Shown one piece after another: positions 52,628-61,588 of a DNA stretch of 64,000 nt. Origin of the DNA: JANYLN01 sp041687575 (GTDB lineage: Bacteria > Planctomycetota > Phycisphaerae > UBA1845 > JANYLN01); contig JAWLBS010000001.1 of assembly GCA_041687575.1 (NCBI GenBank), positions 9,418 to 73,417 on the forward strand. The letters run 5' to 3'. Under the pieces are notes generated by a model. That model ran no database searches. It saw only the letters and a program-made list of their open reading frames with translations, and was not told the DNA's origin. The position numbers and the translations under genes were made by a program. Each line of letters opens with the position of its first letter. The first letter of the stretch is position 1.

Positions 52628-54066
52628 TGATGATGGCGACAGTCGCACCGGCGATCGAAGGGGCGGGCTGGCACCTGCCGCAGGTGCTGGTCAACCTGGC
52701 GTACCTGGTGGCGTCGGTGCTGTTCATCCTCGGCCTGAAGGGGCTGACGCACCCGCGGACGGCGATGCGAGGCAACGCGATGTCGGCGGCGGGCATGCTG
52801 CTGGCGATCGTGGTCACGCTGCTGCACTGGCAGATCGTCGGTTACACCGTCGTGGTCATCGGACTGGTGGTCGGGGCGGCGATCGGGGCGTCGCTGGCGA
52901 TTTTCGCAAAGATGACAGCCATGCCGCAGATGGTGGCCCTTCTCAACGGTTTCGGGGGCGGGGCGTCAGCGGTGGTGGCGGGCGCGGCGGTGATGGAGGT
53001 GCCCGAGCCGTCGGGGCAGCTGCTGGTGGCGACGGTGATTTCGGGTCTGATCGGGGCGGTGACGTTCTGGGGCAGCCTGGTGGCATTCGGCAAGCTGCAG
53101 GATCTGCAGTTTCTGCGCAAGCCGGTGGCGTTTCCCGCCCAGCAGGCGGCTAACGCGGGGCTGTTCGTCCTGACGGTCGCGGTGGCGGCGTTGGCGGTCG
53201 GCTACGAGTCGATCCCGCTGTACTGGGTGATGCTGATCCCCGCGGCGGTCCTGGGCGTGCTGCTGGTGATCCCGATCGGCGGGGCCGACATGCCGGTGGT
53301 GGTGTCGCTGCTGAACTCATATTCGGGTCTGGCGGCGGCGGCGACCGGGTTCGTGCTCAACAACAACATGCTGATCATCGCCGGTTCGCTGGTCGGGGCG
53401 TCGGGGCTGATCCTGACGCGGATCATGTGCCGGGCGATGAACCGCTCGCTGACAAACGTCCTGTTCGGCACGCTCGGACCGACCGCCGAGACCACGCCGC
53501 AGGAAGAGGTCTACGCCGGCAAGATCAAGTCGACCTCGGCCGAGGAGGTCGCGATGCTGTTGGAGGACGCCCGGCGGGTGGTGATCGTGCCGGGCTACGG
53601 GCTGGCGGTCTCGCAGGCCCAGCACGCGGTCCGCGACCTGACAAGCCAGCTCGAGGCGATGGGCATTGACGTGGAGTTCGCGATCCACCCGGTGGCCGGC
53701 CGGATGCCGGGGCACATGAACGTACTGCTGGCCGAGGTGAACATCCCGTACGAGAAGCTGCTGGAGCTGGAGCCGGCCAACGCCCTTCTGGAGCAGACGG
53801 ACGTGGCGATCGTGATCGGGGCCAATGACGTGGTCAACCCCGAGGCCCGGACCAATCCCAACAGTCCGATCGCCGGCATGCCGATCCTGAATGTAGACAA
53901 GGCCCGCACGGTGGTGGTCATCAAGCGGAGCCTGAGCCCCGGTTTTGCGGGGATCCCCAACCCCCTGTTCGCGGCGGACAACACGCTGATGTACTTTGCC
54001 GATGGCAAACAGGCCCTGCTCGGGCTGATTGGGGCGGTCAAAGAGGGCAAGGCCGGCGTCGGGTAG
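52627..54066 (+). CDS. pntB: NAD(P) transhydrogenase subunit beta
   Basis: 479 residues. About eight to nine membrane helices (N-terminal ~280 residues) complete the proton channel, with NGFGGGASAVVAGAAVME and GGADMPVVVSLLNSYSGLAAAATGFVL. The soluble NADP-binding domain III follows: VPGYGLAVSQAQHAVRDL, EFAIHPVAGRMPGHMNVLLAEVNIPYE and VIGANDVVNPEA, then DKARTVVVIKRSLSPGFAG. Full length; operon with pntAA and pntAB. Confidence 0.96.
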   Translation: MMMATVAPAIEGAGWHLPQVLVNLAYLVASVLFILGLKGLTHPRTAMRGNAMSAAGMLLAIVVTLLHWQIVGYTVVVIGLVVGAAIGASLAIFAKMTAMPQMVALLNGFGGGASAVVAGAAVMEVPEPSGQLLVATVISGLIGAVTFWGSLVAFGKLQDLQFLRKPVAFPAQQAANAGLFVLTVAVAALAVGYESIPLYWVMLIPAAVLGVLLVIPIGGADMPVVVSLLNSYSGLAAAATGFVLNNNMLIIAGSLVGASGLILTRIMCRAMNRSLTNVLFGTLGPTAETTPQEEVYAGKIKSTSAEEVAMLLEDARRVVIVPGYGLAVSQAQHAVRDLTSQLEAMGIDVEFAIHPVAGRMPGHMNVLLAEVNIPYEKLLELEPANALLEQTDVAIVIGANDVVNPEARTNPNSPIAGMPILNVDKARTVVVIKRSLSPGFAGIPNPLFAADNTLMYFADGKQALLGLIGAVKEGKAGVG

Positions 54067-54244
54067 GCGGGACAGGCGAAAGGCGCGGGCCTGCATCCTC
54101 GCCGGGCGGCGCAGCCCGGCTTGCCCCAATAATTTGCGCCCGTGGTTCTGGCTTTGGCGCCGCCTCACGGGTAACATTCGTAGGCCATTCTCGACAACAA
54201 TACAGGCTTTGGCGGCGCAAAAGGTGAAATGTAAGGAGCGGACA

Positions 54245-56164
54245 ATGACATTCAGAGGGAAGGTTCTTGCAGTCGTTGCACTCAGCGGTCTTTTGATCGC
54301 CCCGCAGGTCGGGCTCGCACAGCCGGCCCCGCAGGCGGCGGCCCCGGCGACCAGGCCGGCATCATCGATCCTCGACGCCGCCCCGGCCGATGCCTGGGCC
54401 GTTATAGGGGCGAACGACCTCGGGAAATTGGACACCCAGGTTATGAGCCTCGGGCAGAAACTGGGCCTGCCGATCTTTTTCGCCCCGTCGGGGCTGGTCC
54501 AGATGGGCCTGGGCATCACCCAGGGTTTCGCCCCGTCCAAGGGCATTGCCGTGATCGTGCTGAACCCCACCAAGTACGCCGGCGCGGCCAACCTGGGCAT
54601 GTTCGCCAATGTGCCCATGCCGGTCGTGCTGGCCCTGGGCACGAACAACGCCGAAGCCCTGGTCGAATCGCTGGGCGGCCGGCAGACCGAAACGCCGGGT
54701 GTCTGGTCGGTCATGCTCCAGCAGGAGCCGGCCTACGCCGCGCTCAAGAGCGGTTACCTTCTGCTTAGCGGCAGTACGGATATTGTGGCGGCCCTGGCCG
54801 CCTCGGGCGCCGCGGCGACCCAGCCCGTCGCCCAGGCCCTCAAGCCCGGCATGATCGATTACGTCAAGGGCTCCGACATCTTCATCTACGTCAACACAAA
54901 GGCCGCGATGGCCACCTACGGGCCCGTGCTCAAGGGCCTGCTGGCGTTCGCGGCCGCCGCCGCGCAGGGTGCCCAGGGGCAGGCCGGAACCGATACGGCC
55001 GGTCCGAACATGGCCATGGCCGGGGCGGCTTACGTCGACGTGGTCACCGAGCAGGTGGATCAGTTGCTCGTCTGGCTGGACCTCGATGCAACCGGGCTCG
55101 ACCTTTCGGCCCTGGTGACCTTCCAGCCCGACACGGTCCTGCAGAAGGCGTTCGCCGCCGCCAAGCCGAGCGGCAAGCCATTGCTGGCCGCCTTGCCGGG
55201 CGGATCGTATGTCATCGTGGGCGGCCAGGAGCGGACGGGCAAGCAGTACACCCGCGAGGTGACCGACCTGTTCACCAGGCCGTACCTCCAGGCCATGAAA
55301 ACCTCGGGCGAGCCCGCGATGGTCGCCGCTGCCAAACACCAGGAGAAGGTCCAGGACCTGCAGATCCAGATCAACGAGCTGCAGCAGAGCGGCCACTTCG
55401 GCCTCTACCAGCTGCCCAAGGCGGATGAGGCGGCCGTCGGCGCCGTGCTCGTCGGCCAATTCACCGACGCAGCCAAGGCCTACGACCTGATCAAGACCCT
55501 GGTCAAGTCGCAGGTCGACTTCGCCGCTGAGCAGGACCCCAAGGCCAAGGAATTCTCCGAGGCCGCGACCTACACCGAAGGGGTCGAGACGGTCGACGGC
55601 GCGAAGGTCAACACGCTGCTGGTCGACCTGTCGCAGCTGCCCAAGGTCGCCCAGATGCCCGAGCAGCAGGCCCAGCAGCTCGTCGAAGTGCTCAAGGCCC
55701 TGCTGGGCACCGAGGCCCTGAAAGCCCGCATCGTTGTTCGCGAAAAGGACATTGTCGTGACAGTCGGCGGCGGCGAGCCCTTCCTCAAGAACGCTCTTGC
55801 CGCGGCCAAGGCAACCAAGGCCCCGCTGACGACACAGCCGGCCCTGGACAAGGTCATGAGCCACCTGCCGAAAGACCGCATCGTGGCGTTCTACCTTTCG
55901 GCTGAAAACGGGCTTCAGGTCGCCGATGTGATTGCCAAGGCGATGGGCCAGCCCGGCGTGCCCGTTCAGCCCGGCCAGACCAGCGCGCCCCTTGCCGCTG
56001 CCATGGTTTACGATCCGCTGGGCATGCACGTGACTCTCTACGTGCCGATCGACCTGATGGTCAACATCAAGGGCATGGTCAACCAGGGGATGATGCAGCA
56101 GCAACAGAGTCCCCGGCCCGGCCAGCCCGGCCAGCCGGCCCCGATGCCCCAGCCGGAATTCTAG
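54245..56164 (+). CDS. Large exported protein of unknown function (DUF3352-like in character)
   Basis: 639 residues from ATG 54245 with AAGGAG close by; the open frame from 54029 is not convincing. Signal peptide VLAVVALSGLLIAPQVGLAQ. The body alternates beta-strand and helix in what look like two related halves (ADAWAVIGANDLGKLDTQVMSLGQKLG...; MPVVLALGTNNAEALVESLGG; later EEGFL-type lysine-rich segments such as KGIAVIVLNPTKYAG), recalling planctomycete secreted proteins grouped near DUF3352. A Pro/Gln-rich tail ends it. No catalytic motif seen. Followed by a strong terminator. Confidence 0.7.
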   Translation: MTFRGKVLAVVALSGLLIAPQVGLAQPAPQAAAPATRPASSILDAAPADAWAVIGANDLGKLDTQVMSLGQKLGLPIFFAPSGLVQMGLGITQGFAPSKGIAVIVLNPTKYAGAANLGMFANVPMPVVLALGTNNAEALVESLGGRQTETPGVWSVMLQQEPAYAALKSGYLLLSGSTDIVAALAASGAAATQPVAQALKPGMIDYVKGSDIFIYVNTKAAMATYGPVLKGLLAFAAAAAQGAQGQAGTDTAGPNMAMAGAAYVDVVTEQVDQLLVWLDLDATGLDLSALVTFQPDTVLQKAFAAAKPSGKPLLAALPGGSYVIVGGQERTGKQYTREVTDLFTRPYLQAMKTSGEPAMVAAAKHQEKVQDLQIQINELQQSGHFGLYQLPKADEAAVGAVLVGQFTDAAKAYDLIKTLVKSQVDFAAEQDPKAKEFSEAATYTEGVETVDGAKVNTLLVDLSQLPKVAQMPEQQAQQLVEVLKALLGTEALKARIVVREKDIVVTVGGGEPFLKNALAAAKATKAPLTTQPALDKVMSHLPKDRIVAFYLSAENGLQVADVIAKAMGQPGVPVQPGQTSAPLAAAMVYDPLGMHVTLYVPIDLMVNIKGMVNQGMMQQQQSPRPGQPGQPAPMPQPEF

Positions 56165-56223
56165 GCCGGCCAGGCAAAGCGAGGCTGCAGCCCCCAGCAG
56201 TCCTCACAGGCAGCAAAAAGAGC

Positions 56224-56260
56224 AACGGAGGGCGACGCATCGCGTCGCCCTCCGTTTTTT
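56224..56260 (+). terminator. Terminator of the large exported protein gene
   Basis: Perfect 15-bp stem AACGGAGGGCGACGC / GCGTCGCCCTCCGTT with 3-base loop, then TTTT, 60 bp after the stop. The A/T flanks are weak on the minus strand. Confidence 0.92.
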
Positions 56261-56295
56261 GGCTGTCTTCTCGCGGGACTTCCGTCGGGTGTCAT

Positions 56296-56324
56296 ATCTG
56301 TGTAATCTGCGAAATCCGCGGATA
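56296..56324 (+). repeat. ATCTGTGTAATCTGCGAAATCCGCGGAT dispersed repeat
   Basis: One copy of a dispersed family also seen at about 1918-1946 (+) and, reversed, at about 4591-4611. It lies between two converging genes. Confidence 0.75.
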
Positions 56325-56338
56325 GCGGTTTCCGGCCG

Positions 56339-57472
56339 TTACAACCCCTCCATCACCGCCGCGGCAATCCGCCGGCCGATCTCGGCGTATTCGGCCGGCG
56401 TCAGGACCTTCTGCTCGATCTGGCTGTACGGGGTCTCCACGCTCATGGCGGGCAGGCCCAACGACGCCATGTGCGAGCAGAACGTCGGCGTCTCCCAGCG
56501 GGAGGCGTAGCCGGCGACCCGGCCGAAGGGATCGGCCGCATAATCGCTGCCCAGTGCCGCCGCAAGCCGGTCCCCCCATCGCCGCGATGCTTCGTGGACG
56601 CCGGTGTACGTCCCCGGCTTGGGCAGAAACGCATAGCAGCCGGTCGCCTCGTGAAGCGACGGACCGTGAAAGTCGATGCCCCCGACCGGCCGGCAGCGCC
56701 GCCGCCATCGCGTGATGTCGCGCTGAAAGATCAGCACCTCGTGGCGCATCGCGGGCACGCCCCAGGCGCGGTTCAGGTCGTAAGGGAAGTTGTCCTTGCC
56801 GTAGTCGCCCTGCTCGACGCCATCGATATTGGTCAGCGGAACCGCCCAGATCAGCGGGGCCTTTTCGCCATGCGTCGCGATTTGACGCAAAAGGCCGTCC
56901 AGCACCCACGAACCGGGCGTCTCGGCGGCGTGCTGCCGGGCGGTGAGATACAGCCCGGGGCGATCGCTGCCCTCGGCTCCTGGAGCGTTGCTGAGTCGAA
57001 CCAGCGGGCGCCCCGCCTGGCTGACGCCGATCGTATCGGCCTGCCAGAATCCGCCCGTCTCGCGGACCAGGGCCTCGACCTCGCCCATGCCGTACGGATA
57101 GCATGTCGCCACATCGAGGCGGCAGGCGTGTGTGTCAATCTCCCATACCGCCCGGGTCCGTCCGTCCGGCAGGACCTCGGCCCTGCCCGCGTCCAGGCGT
57201 TGCCACGTCTCGCCGTTCGGCCGGTAGACGGGGCGGATGGTCTCGGGCTTCGGCGCGGTCAGCATGTTGTCCAGGTGTTTCAGGACGAGCCTGACCTTGC
57301 CCAGGGGGCGGTCGCGATTGTCGTGGTGACGCAGCTGGAAACAGAACCAGAGCGTCTCCGGCCCGCCGTGCGGGTCGGCCGCAAAAGTGACAGTGCAGCC
57401 GCCCGACATCTTCTCGACGCAGATATCGCAGGCGTTGCCGTGCGGCACGTTCGTATCGAGGATCACGCTCAT
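56339..57472 (-). CDS. M14-family zinc carboxypeptidase
   Basis: 377 residues from ATG 57472, GGGAGA upstream; a longer frame to 58093 overlaps the hydrolase gene and is not real. The N-terminal ~130 residues form a beta-sandwich (CTVTFAADPHGGPETLWFCFQLRH) as in cytosolic carboxypeptidase-like M14 proteins. Zinc motif TARQHAAETPGSW (HxxE) near 196, third zinc ligand GIDFHGP near 273, and VETPYSQ near 344 supplying the catalytic Glu. No signal peptide. Substrate not deducible. Third gene of a three-gene operon. Confidence 0.85.
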   Translation of the reverse strand: MSVILDTNVPHGNACDICVEKMSGGCTVTFAADPHGGPETLWFCFQLRHHDNRDRPLGKVRLVLKHLDNMLTAPKPETIRPVYRPNGETWQRLDAGRAEVLPDGRTRAVWEIDTHACRLDVATCYPYGMGEVEALVRETGGFWQADTIGVSQAGRPLVRLSNAPGAEGSDRPGLYLTARQHAAETPGSWVLDGLLRQIATHGEKAPLIWAVPLTNIDGVEQGDYGKDNFPYDLNRAWGVPAMRHEVLIFQRDITRWRRRCRPVGGIDFHGPSLHEATGCYAFLPKPGTYTGVHEASRRWGDRLAAALGSDYAADPFGRVAGYASRWETPTFCSHMASLGLPAMSVETPYSQIEQKVLTPAEYAEIGRRIAAAVMEGL

Positions 57473-57516
57473 GCTTTCGTCTCCCGGGCCGGGGCAATGA
57501 TGGCGCCCGGCGGCCT

Positions 57517-58422
57517 CTATAGCCACGTTTCCAGAAAGTCCACGATCTCGGCCCGCATGGCCGCCGTCTCGAAATGGCCGATGTTGTACCGCCGCAGCCG
57601 CCAGGCATCCGGGACGCCCTTGGCCGCGTAGACCTCGCGCAGTTCGGCGTCGATGCGGTCCAGGCCCGACGGCGGGGTCAGCGGGTCGTGATTGCCCGCC
57701 AGGCTCAGGTGCGCCCGCGGGGCGATCAGTCCGTTGATCTGCGCCGTCGTGAAGTGCTTGAGAAGGCGGGGCACGTAGTAGTAGATCCCGTGTCCGGCCA
57801 GCCCGTTGTGCTCGATCAGGGCCTGGAAATCGGTCAGGCAGCACACGTCGACGCAGACCTTGATCCGCTCGTCGAGCGCCGCCAGCCACCAGGCCATCGT
57901 GCTGCCCATCGACAGGCCCATGGTCGCCAGACGATCGGCATCGACGTCCGTCCGGCTGACGGCGTAGTCGACCGCCCGGATCGTGTCGTAGACCATCATC
58001 CCCCACAGGACCTGCCCCTTCCAGAGCATTTCCTTGAATACGTCGTCTTCGCGCCGGCCGCGCCGCTCGCCGAAATTCCAGCAGTCGATGCACAGGGCGT
58101 TGCAGCCGCGCGCCGTCAGTTCGACGGCGGGAGTCGGGCGGTGGATCGCGGGCCGGCCCTGCAGCAGTTCGTCCTTGCCCAGGACATAGTCCCCGCCGTG
58201 GGCGTGGTTGTAGATGACCGTCGGCAGGGGGCCATCCGCACCGCTTGGCCGCACGAAATACGCTGGCACGGGCTCGATCCCATTCAGGTCGAGCATGAGC
58301 GTCTCCAGCAGGTAGCCGTCCTGCTCGCGCCGGGCGACGGTCGTCGCCCCGATCGGCCGCGACCGCTCGGGCAGGTCGCCGAGCAGGGAGTACAGTTCAT
58401 GTCTGCGGGCCTGGGGGTCCAT
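57517..58422 (-). CDS. Alpha/beta hydrolase (dienelactone-hydrolase-like)
   Basis: 301 residues, AGGAGA before the ATG. Marks: VIYNHAHGGDYVLGK (oxyanion region), the nucleophile elbow GLSMGS near 170 (GxSxG), the acid AGNHDPLTPP near 236 and the catalytic His in NIGHFET near 284. It has no signal peptide, so it is cytoplasmic, acting on an ester or lactone. Second gene in the operon; 13 bp after the small 59-residue gene and 44 bp before the carboxypeptidase gene. Confidence 0.85.
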   Translation of the reverse strand: MDPQARRHELYSLLGDLPERSRPIGATTVARREQDGYLLETLMLDLNGIEPVPAYFVRPSGADGPLPTVIYNHAHGGDYVLGKDELLQGRPAIHRPTPAVELTARGCNALCIDCWNFGERRGRREDDVFKEMLWKGQVLWGMMVYDTIRAVDYAVSRTDVDADRLATMGLSMGSTMAWWLAALDERIKVCVDVCCLTDFQALIEHNGLAGHGIYYYVPRLLKHFTTAQINGLIAPRAHLSLAGNHDPLTPPSGLDRIDAELREVYAAKGVPDAWRLRRYNIGHFETAAMRAEIVDFLETWL

Positions 58423-58435
58423 TCATATTCTCCTG

Positions 58436-58615
58436 TCAGAGCAGCACGACGCTGAGCCGCGTCTCGTGCGCGCCGTCGGGCCGGGTGTATTCGTAGTAGT
58501 AGTGGATCCGATCCGGCTTGTTGCCGATCGGTTCGATCACCGTGATCCCCGTCTGCGGGTCGAACAGCGGGGCCATGCCGTAGCGTTTCAGACCGGTGCT
58601 GTTGATCGTGTTCAT
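58436..58615 (-). CDS. Unknown 59-residue protein
   Basis: Read directly from the sequence: ATG 58615 with AGGAGA 8 bp upstream, stop TGA at 58436-58438, 59 residues. It begins MNTINSTGLKRYGMAPLFDP and includes QTGITVIEP and HYYYEYTRPDGAHETRLSVVLL in pieces, with no membrane segment or known motif. The codon use is as regular as in neighbouring genes and it is the first gene of a run with the hydrolase and carboxypeptidase genes, so I think it is real. TACAAT lies about 40 bp upstream. Confidence 0.7.
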   Translation of the reverse strand: MNTINSTGLKRYGMAPLFDPQTGITVIEPIGNKPDRIHYYYEYTRPDGAHETRLSVVLL

Positions 58616-58961
58616 GCCGGGTCTCCTGTGCGATTCGTGAAGATTGTACGATGTGCTTTCGGGGCGAGGCTGTCAATGGACATCCACCGCCGAGGCTGTC
58701 ATTCGGATCGCAGCCAGGAATTCTACAGGGCGGGCCGCCCACGCTGTCATTCCGAGCGCAGCGAAGAATCTCTATTGGACAGTGTGTCCATGGTTTAGCA
58801 CCTTGCGAGGTAGAGATCCTTCACTTCGTTCAGGATGACGGCGGGAGTGCACAAAACGCAAGCGGAGTATGGCCCGCTTGGCAGAGATCCTTCGCGTTGC
58901 TCAGGATGACGACTCTGGCGGGCGCCGCCCGCCCCTGCGGCTCGTCCAGGATGGGAGTCCA
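58616..58961. repeat. Intergenic region with dispersed repeats
   Basis: Three copies of the GATCCTTCnCnTnGnTCAGGATGAC family: 58745-58792 (reverse, long form), 58811-58839 and 58883-58910, plus an imperfect GGCGGGCGCCGCCCGCC near 58917-58933. No gene seen. Confidence 0.7.
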
Positions 58962-59516
58962 CTACGACGCCGCCTGCCCCTGCGCCGACGCCGCCAGGTC
59001 CAGGCCTCGCTCGAACGCCAGGCGGTTGATCGCCACAGCCGCTTCGCCCTTGCGCTTGCTGACGTCTTCGACGGCGGCCAGCGCCTTTTCGCGCTCGACC
59101 ACGCCTCTGCATCCAAGCAGCGCCCCGAGCATCACCACGTTGGCCGCCTGCACGTCGCCGCACTCCAGAGCGGTCTCCGTCGCGGGGATCAGCACGACGT
59201 TGCCGGCGTCGGCGGTGGCCATGGTGCTGTTGACGAAGGCGACCTTCTCGCTCGCCAGGCGCGGCAGGAATCGATCGACGCTGGGCTGGTTCATCAGGAC
59301 CATGGCGTCGGCCGCCTCGACCTGGGGGCTGGCGATCGGCTCGTCCGACATCTTCACGTGACAGTAGGAAGTGCCGCTGCGGACCTCCGCGCCGTACGTG
59401 GGCAGGAACGTCACATAAGGGTACTCATCGACCGCCACGTGCGCCAGCAGCTTGCCGATGAACAGCAGTCCCTGTCCGCCCGAACCGCTGAACAGCATCT
59501 CCCAGTGTCTCATCAT
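58962..59516 (-). CDS. korC: 2-oxoacid:ferredoxin oxidoreductase subunit gamma
   Basis: 184 residues. Family landmarks MLFSGSGGQGLLFIGKLLA, YVTFLPTYGAEVRSGTSYCHVKMS and AANVVMLGALLG identify the gamma subunit. Together with alpha, beta and the ferredoxin-like subunit it oxidatively decarboxylates a 2-oxo acid to acyl-CoA, CO2 and reduced ferredoxin. Last gene of the operon; its start is next to the korB stop. Confidence 0.92.
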   Translation of the reverse strand: MMRHWEMLFSGSGGQGLLFIGKLLAHVAVDEYPYVTFLPTYGAEVRSGTSYCHVKMSDEPIASPQVEAADAMVLMNQPSVDRFLPRLASEKVAFVNSTMATADAGNVVLIPATETALECGDVQAANVVMLGALLGCRGVVEREKALAAVEDVSKRKGEAAVAINRLAFERGLDLAASAQGQAAS

Positions 59517-59517
59517 G

Positions 59518-60267
59518 CTACTCCGTCGGCTCCCGGAAGACCTTCACCGGGTAGTATGCGCTGAGGTTCTTCCTGACGTGCTCCATCGCCTCAGTCGGGT
59601 CCATCCGCATGTACACCGGACAGGGCGAGAGCACCTCGACCAGGCTGAAACCCCGCCCGTCCAGCTGTGCCTCGAATGCCTTTTTCAGCAGGGCCTTGGT
59701 CTTGCGGACCCCGGCCGGGCCGTCGATCATCGTCCGCGCGATCAGCGACGGCCCCTGCAGCGTGTCGAGCATCTCGCAGATGCGGATCGGGTGCCCCATC
59801 GTCGCCGGGTCGCGACCGTTGGGACACGTCGACGCCCGCTGGCCGTCCAGCGTCGTCGGCGCCATCTGCCCGCCCGTCATCGCATAGACGGTGTTGTTGA
59901 TGAAGATCGTGGTGTAGTTCTCGCCGCGGTTGGCAGCGTGGATGATCTCGGCCATGCCGATCGACGCCAGGTCGCCGTCGCCTTGGTACGCCAGCACGAA
60001 ACAATCCGGCCGCGACCGCTTGATGCCCGTCGCCACCGCTGGTGCCCGCCCGTGGGCGGACTCGGAAAAATCGATGTCCAGGTAGTCGTATGCGGTCACC
60101 GAGCAGCCCACCGGCGCCACGCCGATCATCCGGCTGCGCAGGTCGAACTCATCGATCAGCTCGGCGATGAGCCTGTGAACGATGCCGTGCCCGCAGCCCG
60201 CGCAATAGAACATGTCCATATCGAGCAGGCTCTTGGGACGCGTATACATGGCTGTTGCCGTGGTCAT
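59518..60267 (-). CDS. korB: 2-oxoacid:ferredoxin oxidoreductase subunit beta
   Basis: 249 residues from ATG 60267, preceded by AGGAGG. Thiamine-diphosphate site GDGDLASIGMAEIIHAANRGEN with FINNTVYAMTGGQMAPTT; the N-terminal FYCAGCGHGIVHR supplies iron-sulfur cysteines of the family. Catalytic subunit with korA. The exact 2-oxo acid cannot be told from these motifs. Confidence 0.94.
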   Translation of the reverse strand: MTTATAMYTRPKSLLDMDMFYCAGCGHGIVHRLIAELIDEFDLRSRMIGVAPVGCSVTAYDYLDIDFSESAHGRAPAVATGIKRSRPDCFVLAYQGDGDLASIGMAEIIHAANRGENYTTIFINNTVYAMTGGQMAPTTLDGQRASTCPNGRDPATMGHPIRICEMLDTLQGPSLIARTMIDGPAGVRKTKALLKKAFEAQLDGRGFSLVEVLSPCPVYMRMDPTEAMEHVRKNLSAYYPVKVFREPTE

Positions 60268-60281
60268 GGCGAATCCTCCTG

Positions 60282-61337
60282 TTACAGCGCGGCCGACACC
60301 TCGCGGATCTTCTCCAGAATATCCGCAACCGTCGGCACGCCCCCTCCGACGCGGCCGAGGAAGTGCACCGGGCGGCGGCCTTCGACCGCCAGGCGCACGT
60401 CCTCGCACATCTGGCCGCTGCTGAGCTCGACGACCAGCACCGCCGCGACCTGCTCAAGCTGCGACCGGATCGCTCCCGTCGGGAACGGCCAGAGCGTCTG
60501 TGGCCGGAGCATCCCGGCGGCGACGCCCTCCTTGCGGGCCAGGCCGACCGCCCCGCCCGCGAGCCTGGCGCTGGTGCCGTAAGCGACCAGCATGATCTTC
60601 GCGCCATCCATCTCGAGAGTTTCGTGGCGGACCTCGTGCTTTTCGATCTCGGCGTACTTGGCCAGCAGGTGCTTGTTGTGCACCTCCAGCAGCCCCGCCC
60701 TGGGCAGGTACGAGCGGACGATGTTGTGCTCGCGGCCGTTGGCCCCGGTCAGCGCCCAGGGCTTTGGCGGCGGCTGCGGCGTCGTCTGCGACAAGGCCAC
60801 CGGCTCCATCATCTGGCCGAGCTGCCCGTCCGCCAGGATCATCGCCGGGATGCGGTACTTGTCCGCCAGGTCGAACGCCAGACCGGGGAAATCGTGCATC
60901 TCCTGTGCATTGCAAGGCGCCAAGACGATGACTCGGTAGCCGCCGTGCCCGCCGCCGCGGGTCGCCTGCCAGTAGTCCGCCTGCGAGGGCTCGATGCTCC
61001 CCAGCCCCGGTCCCGCCCGCTGAACGTTGACGATCAGGCACGGCAGCTCCGCGCCAGCCAGGTACGAAATGCCCTCCTGCTTGAGGCTGATGCCCGGCGA
61101 GGACGACGAGGTCATCGCCCGCTTGCCGGCCGCGGCGGCGCCGTAGACCATGTTGATCGCGGCGACCTCGCTTTCGGCCTGGACGAAGACCCGCCCCAGC
61201 CGCGGCATGTTCACCGACATGTAGGTGATCAGCTCGTTCTGCGGCGTGATCGGATAGCCGAAGTAGCAATCGCAGCCGCCACGGATGGCGCCTTCAGCCA
61301 GGGCCTCGTTTCCCGCCGTCAACACTCGCTTGGGCAT
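60282..61337 (-). CDS. korA: 2-oxoacid:ferredoxin oxidoreductase subunit alpha
   Basis: 351 residues. Marks: GAIRGGCDCYFGYPITPQNELITYM, ESEVAAINMVYGAAAAGKRAMTSSSSPGISLKQEGISYL and VNVQRAGPGLGSIEPSQADYWQ. This is the short KorA/VorB-type alpha subunit with the N-terminal gamma-type domain encoded separately in korC. Substrate: the marks fit 2-oxoglutarate or branched-chain 2-oxo acids; the ptb-buk neighbours favour branched-chain acids. Confidence 0.93.
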   Translation of the reverse strand: MPKRVLTAGNEALAEGAIRGGCDCYFGYPITPQNELITYMSVNMPRLGRVFVQAESEVAAINMVYGAAAAGKRAMTSSSSPGISLKQEGISYLAGAELPCLIVNVQRAGPGLGSIEPSQADYWQATRGGGHGGYRVIVLAPCNAQEMHDFPGLAFDLADKYRIPAMILADGQLGQMMEPVALSQTTPQPPPKPWALTGANGREHNIVRSYLPRAGLLEVHNKHLLAKYAEIEKHEVRHETLEMDGAKIMLVAYGTSARLAGGAVGLARKEGVAAGMLRPQTLWPFPTGAIRSQLEQVAAVLVVELSSGQMCEDVRLAVEGRRPVHFLGRVGGGVPTVADILEKIREVSAAL

Positions 61338-61343
61338 CGTCGG

Positions 61344-61586
61344 CTAGTCCTCTCGCTTGTACAGCTCGACGGCGGCATCAGGGCACATCAAAGTGCACGC
61401 CATGCAGCCGATGCATTGGTCTTCCCGAGCGACCACGGCGTAGGTCACGCCCTTGGCGTTGAGCCTGTCCGTCGTCATCTCGATCACGTCCTTGGGGCAG
61501 AAGTCCACGCACAGACGGCAACCTTTGCATCGGTTGGCGTCGATCACCACCTGGAATCTGCGTATCGCTGTTTTCGTATCCGTCAT
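61344..61586 (-). CDS. korD: 4Fe-4S ferredoxin subunit of 2-oxoacid oxidoreductase
   Basis: 80 residues with two full cluster motifs CKGCRLCVDFCP and CIGCMACTLMCP. It sits between buk and korA; this is the delta subunit that takes up the electrons from the catalytic subunits. Gap to korA is 6 bp, to buk 2 bp. Confidence 0.92.
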   Translation of the reverse strand: MTDTKTAIRRFQVVIDANRCKGCRLCVDFCPKDVIEMTTDRLNAKGVTYAVVAREDQCIGCMACTLMCPDAAVELYKRED

Positions 61587-61588
61587 AG

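Noticed and set aside
56339..58093. Carboxypeptidase fused to an N-terminal extension of 207 codons
   Set aside because: The extension is the shadow of the hydrolase gene in another frame; the ATG at 57472 has a ribosome site and starts the homologous domain.
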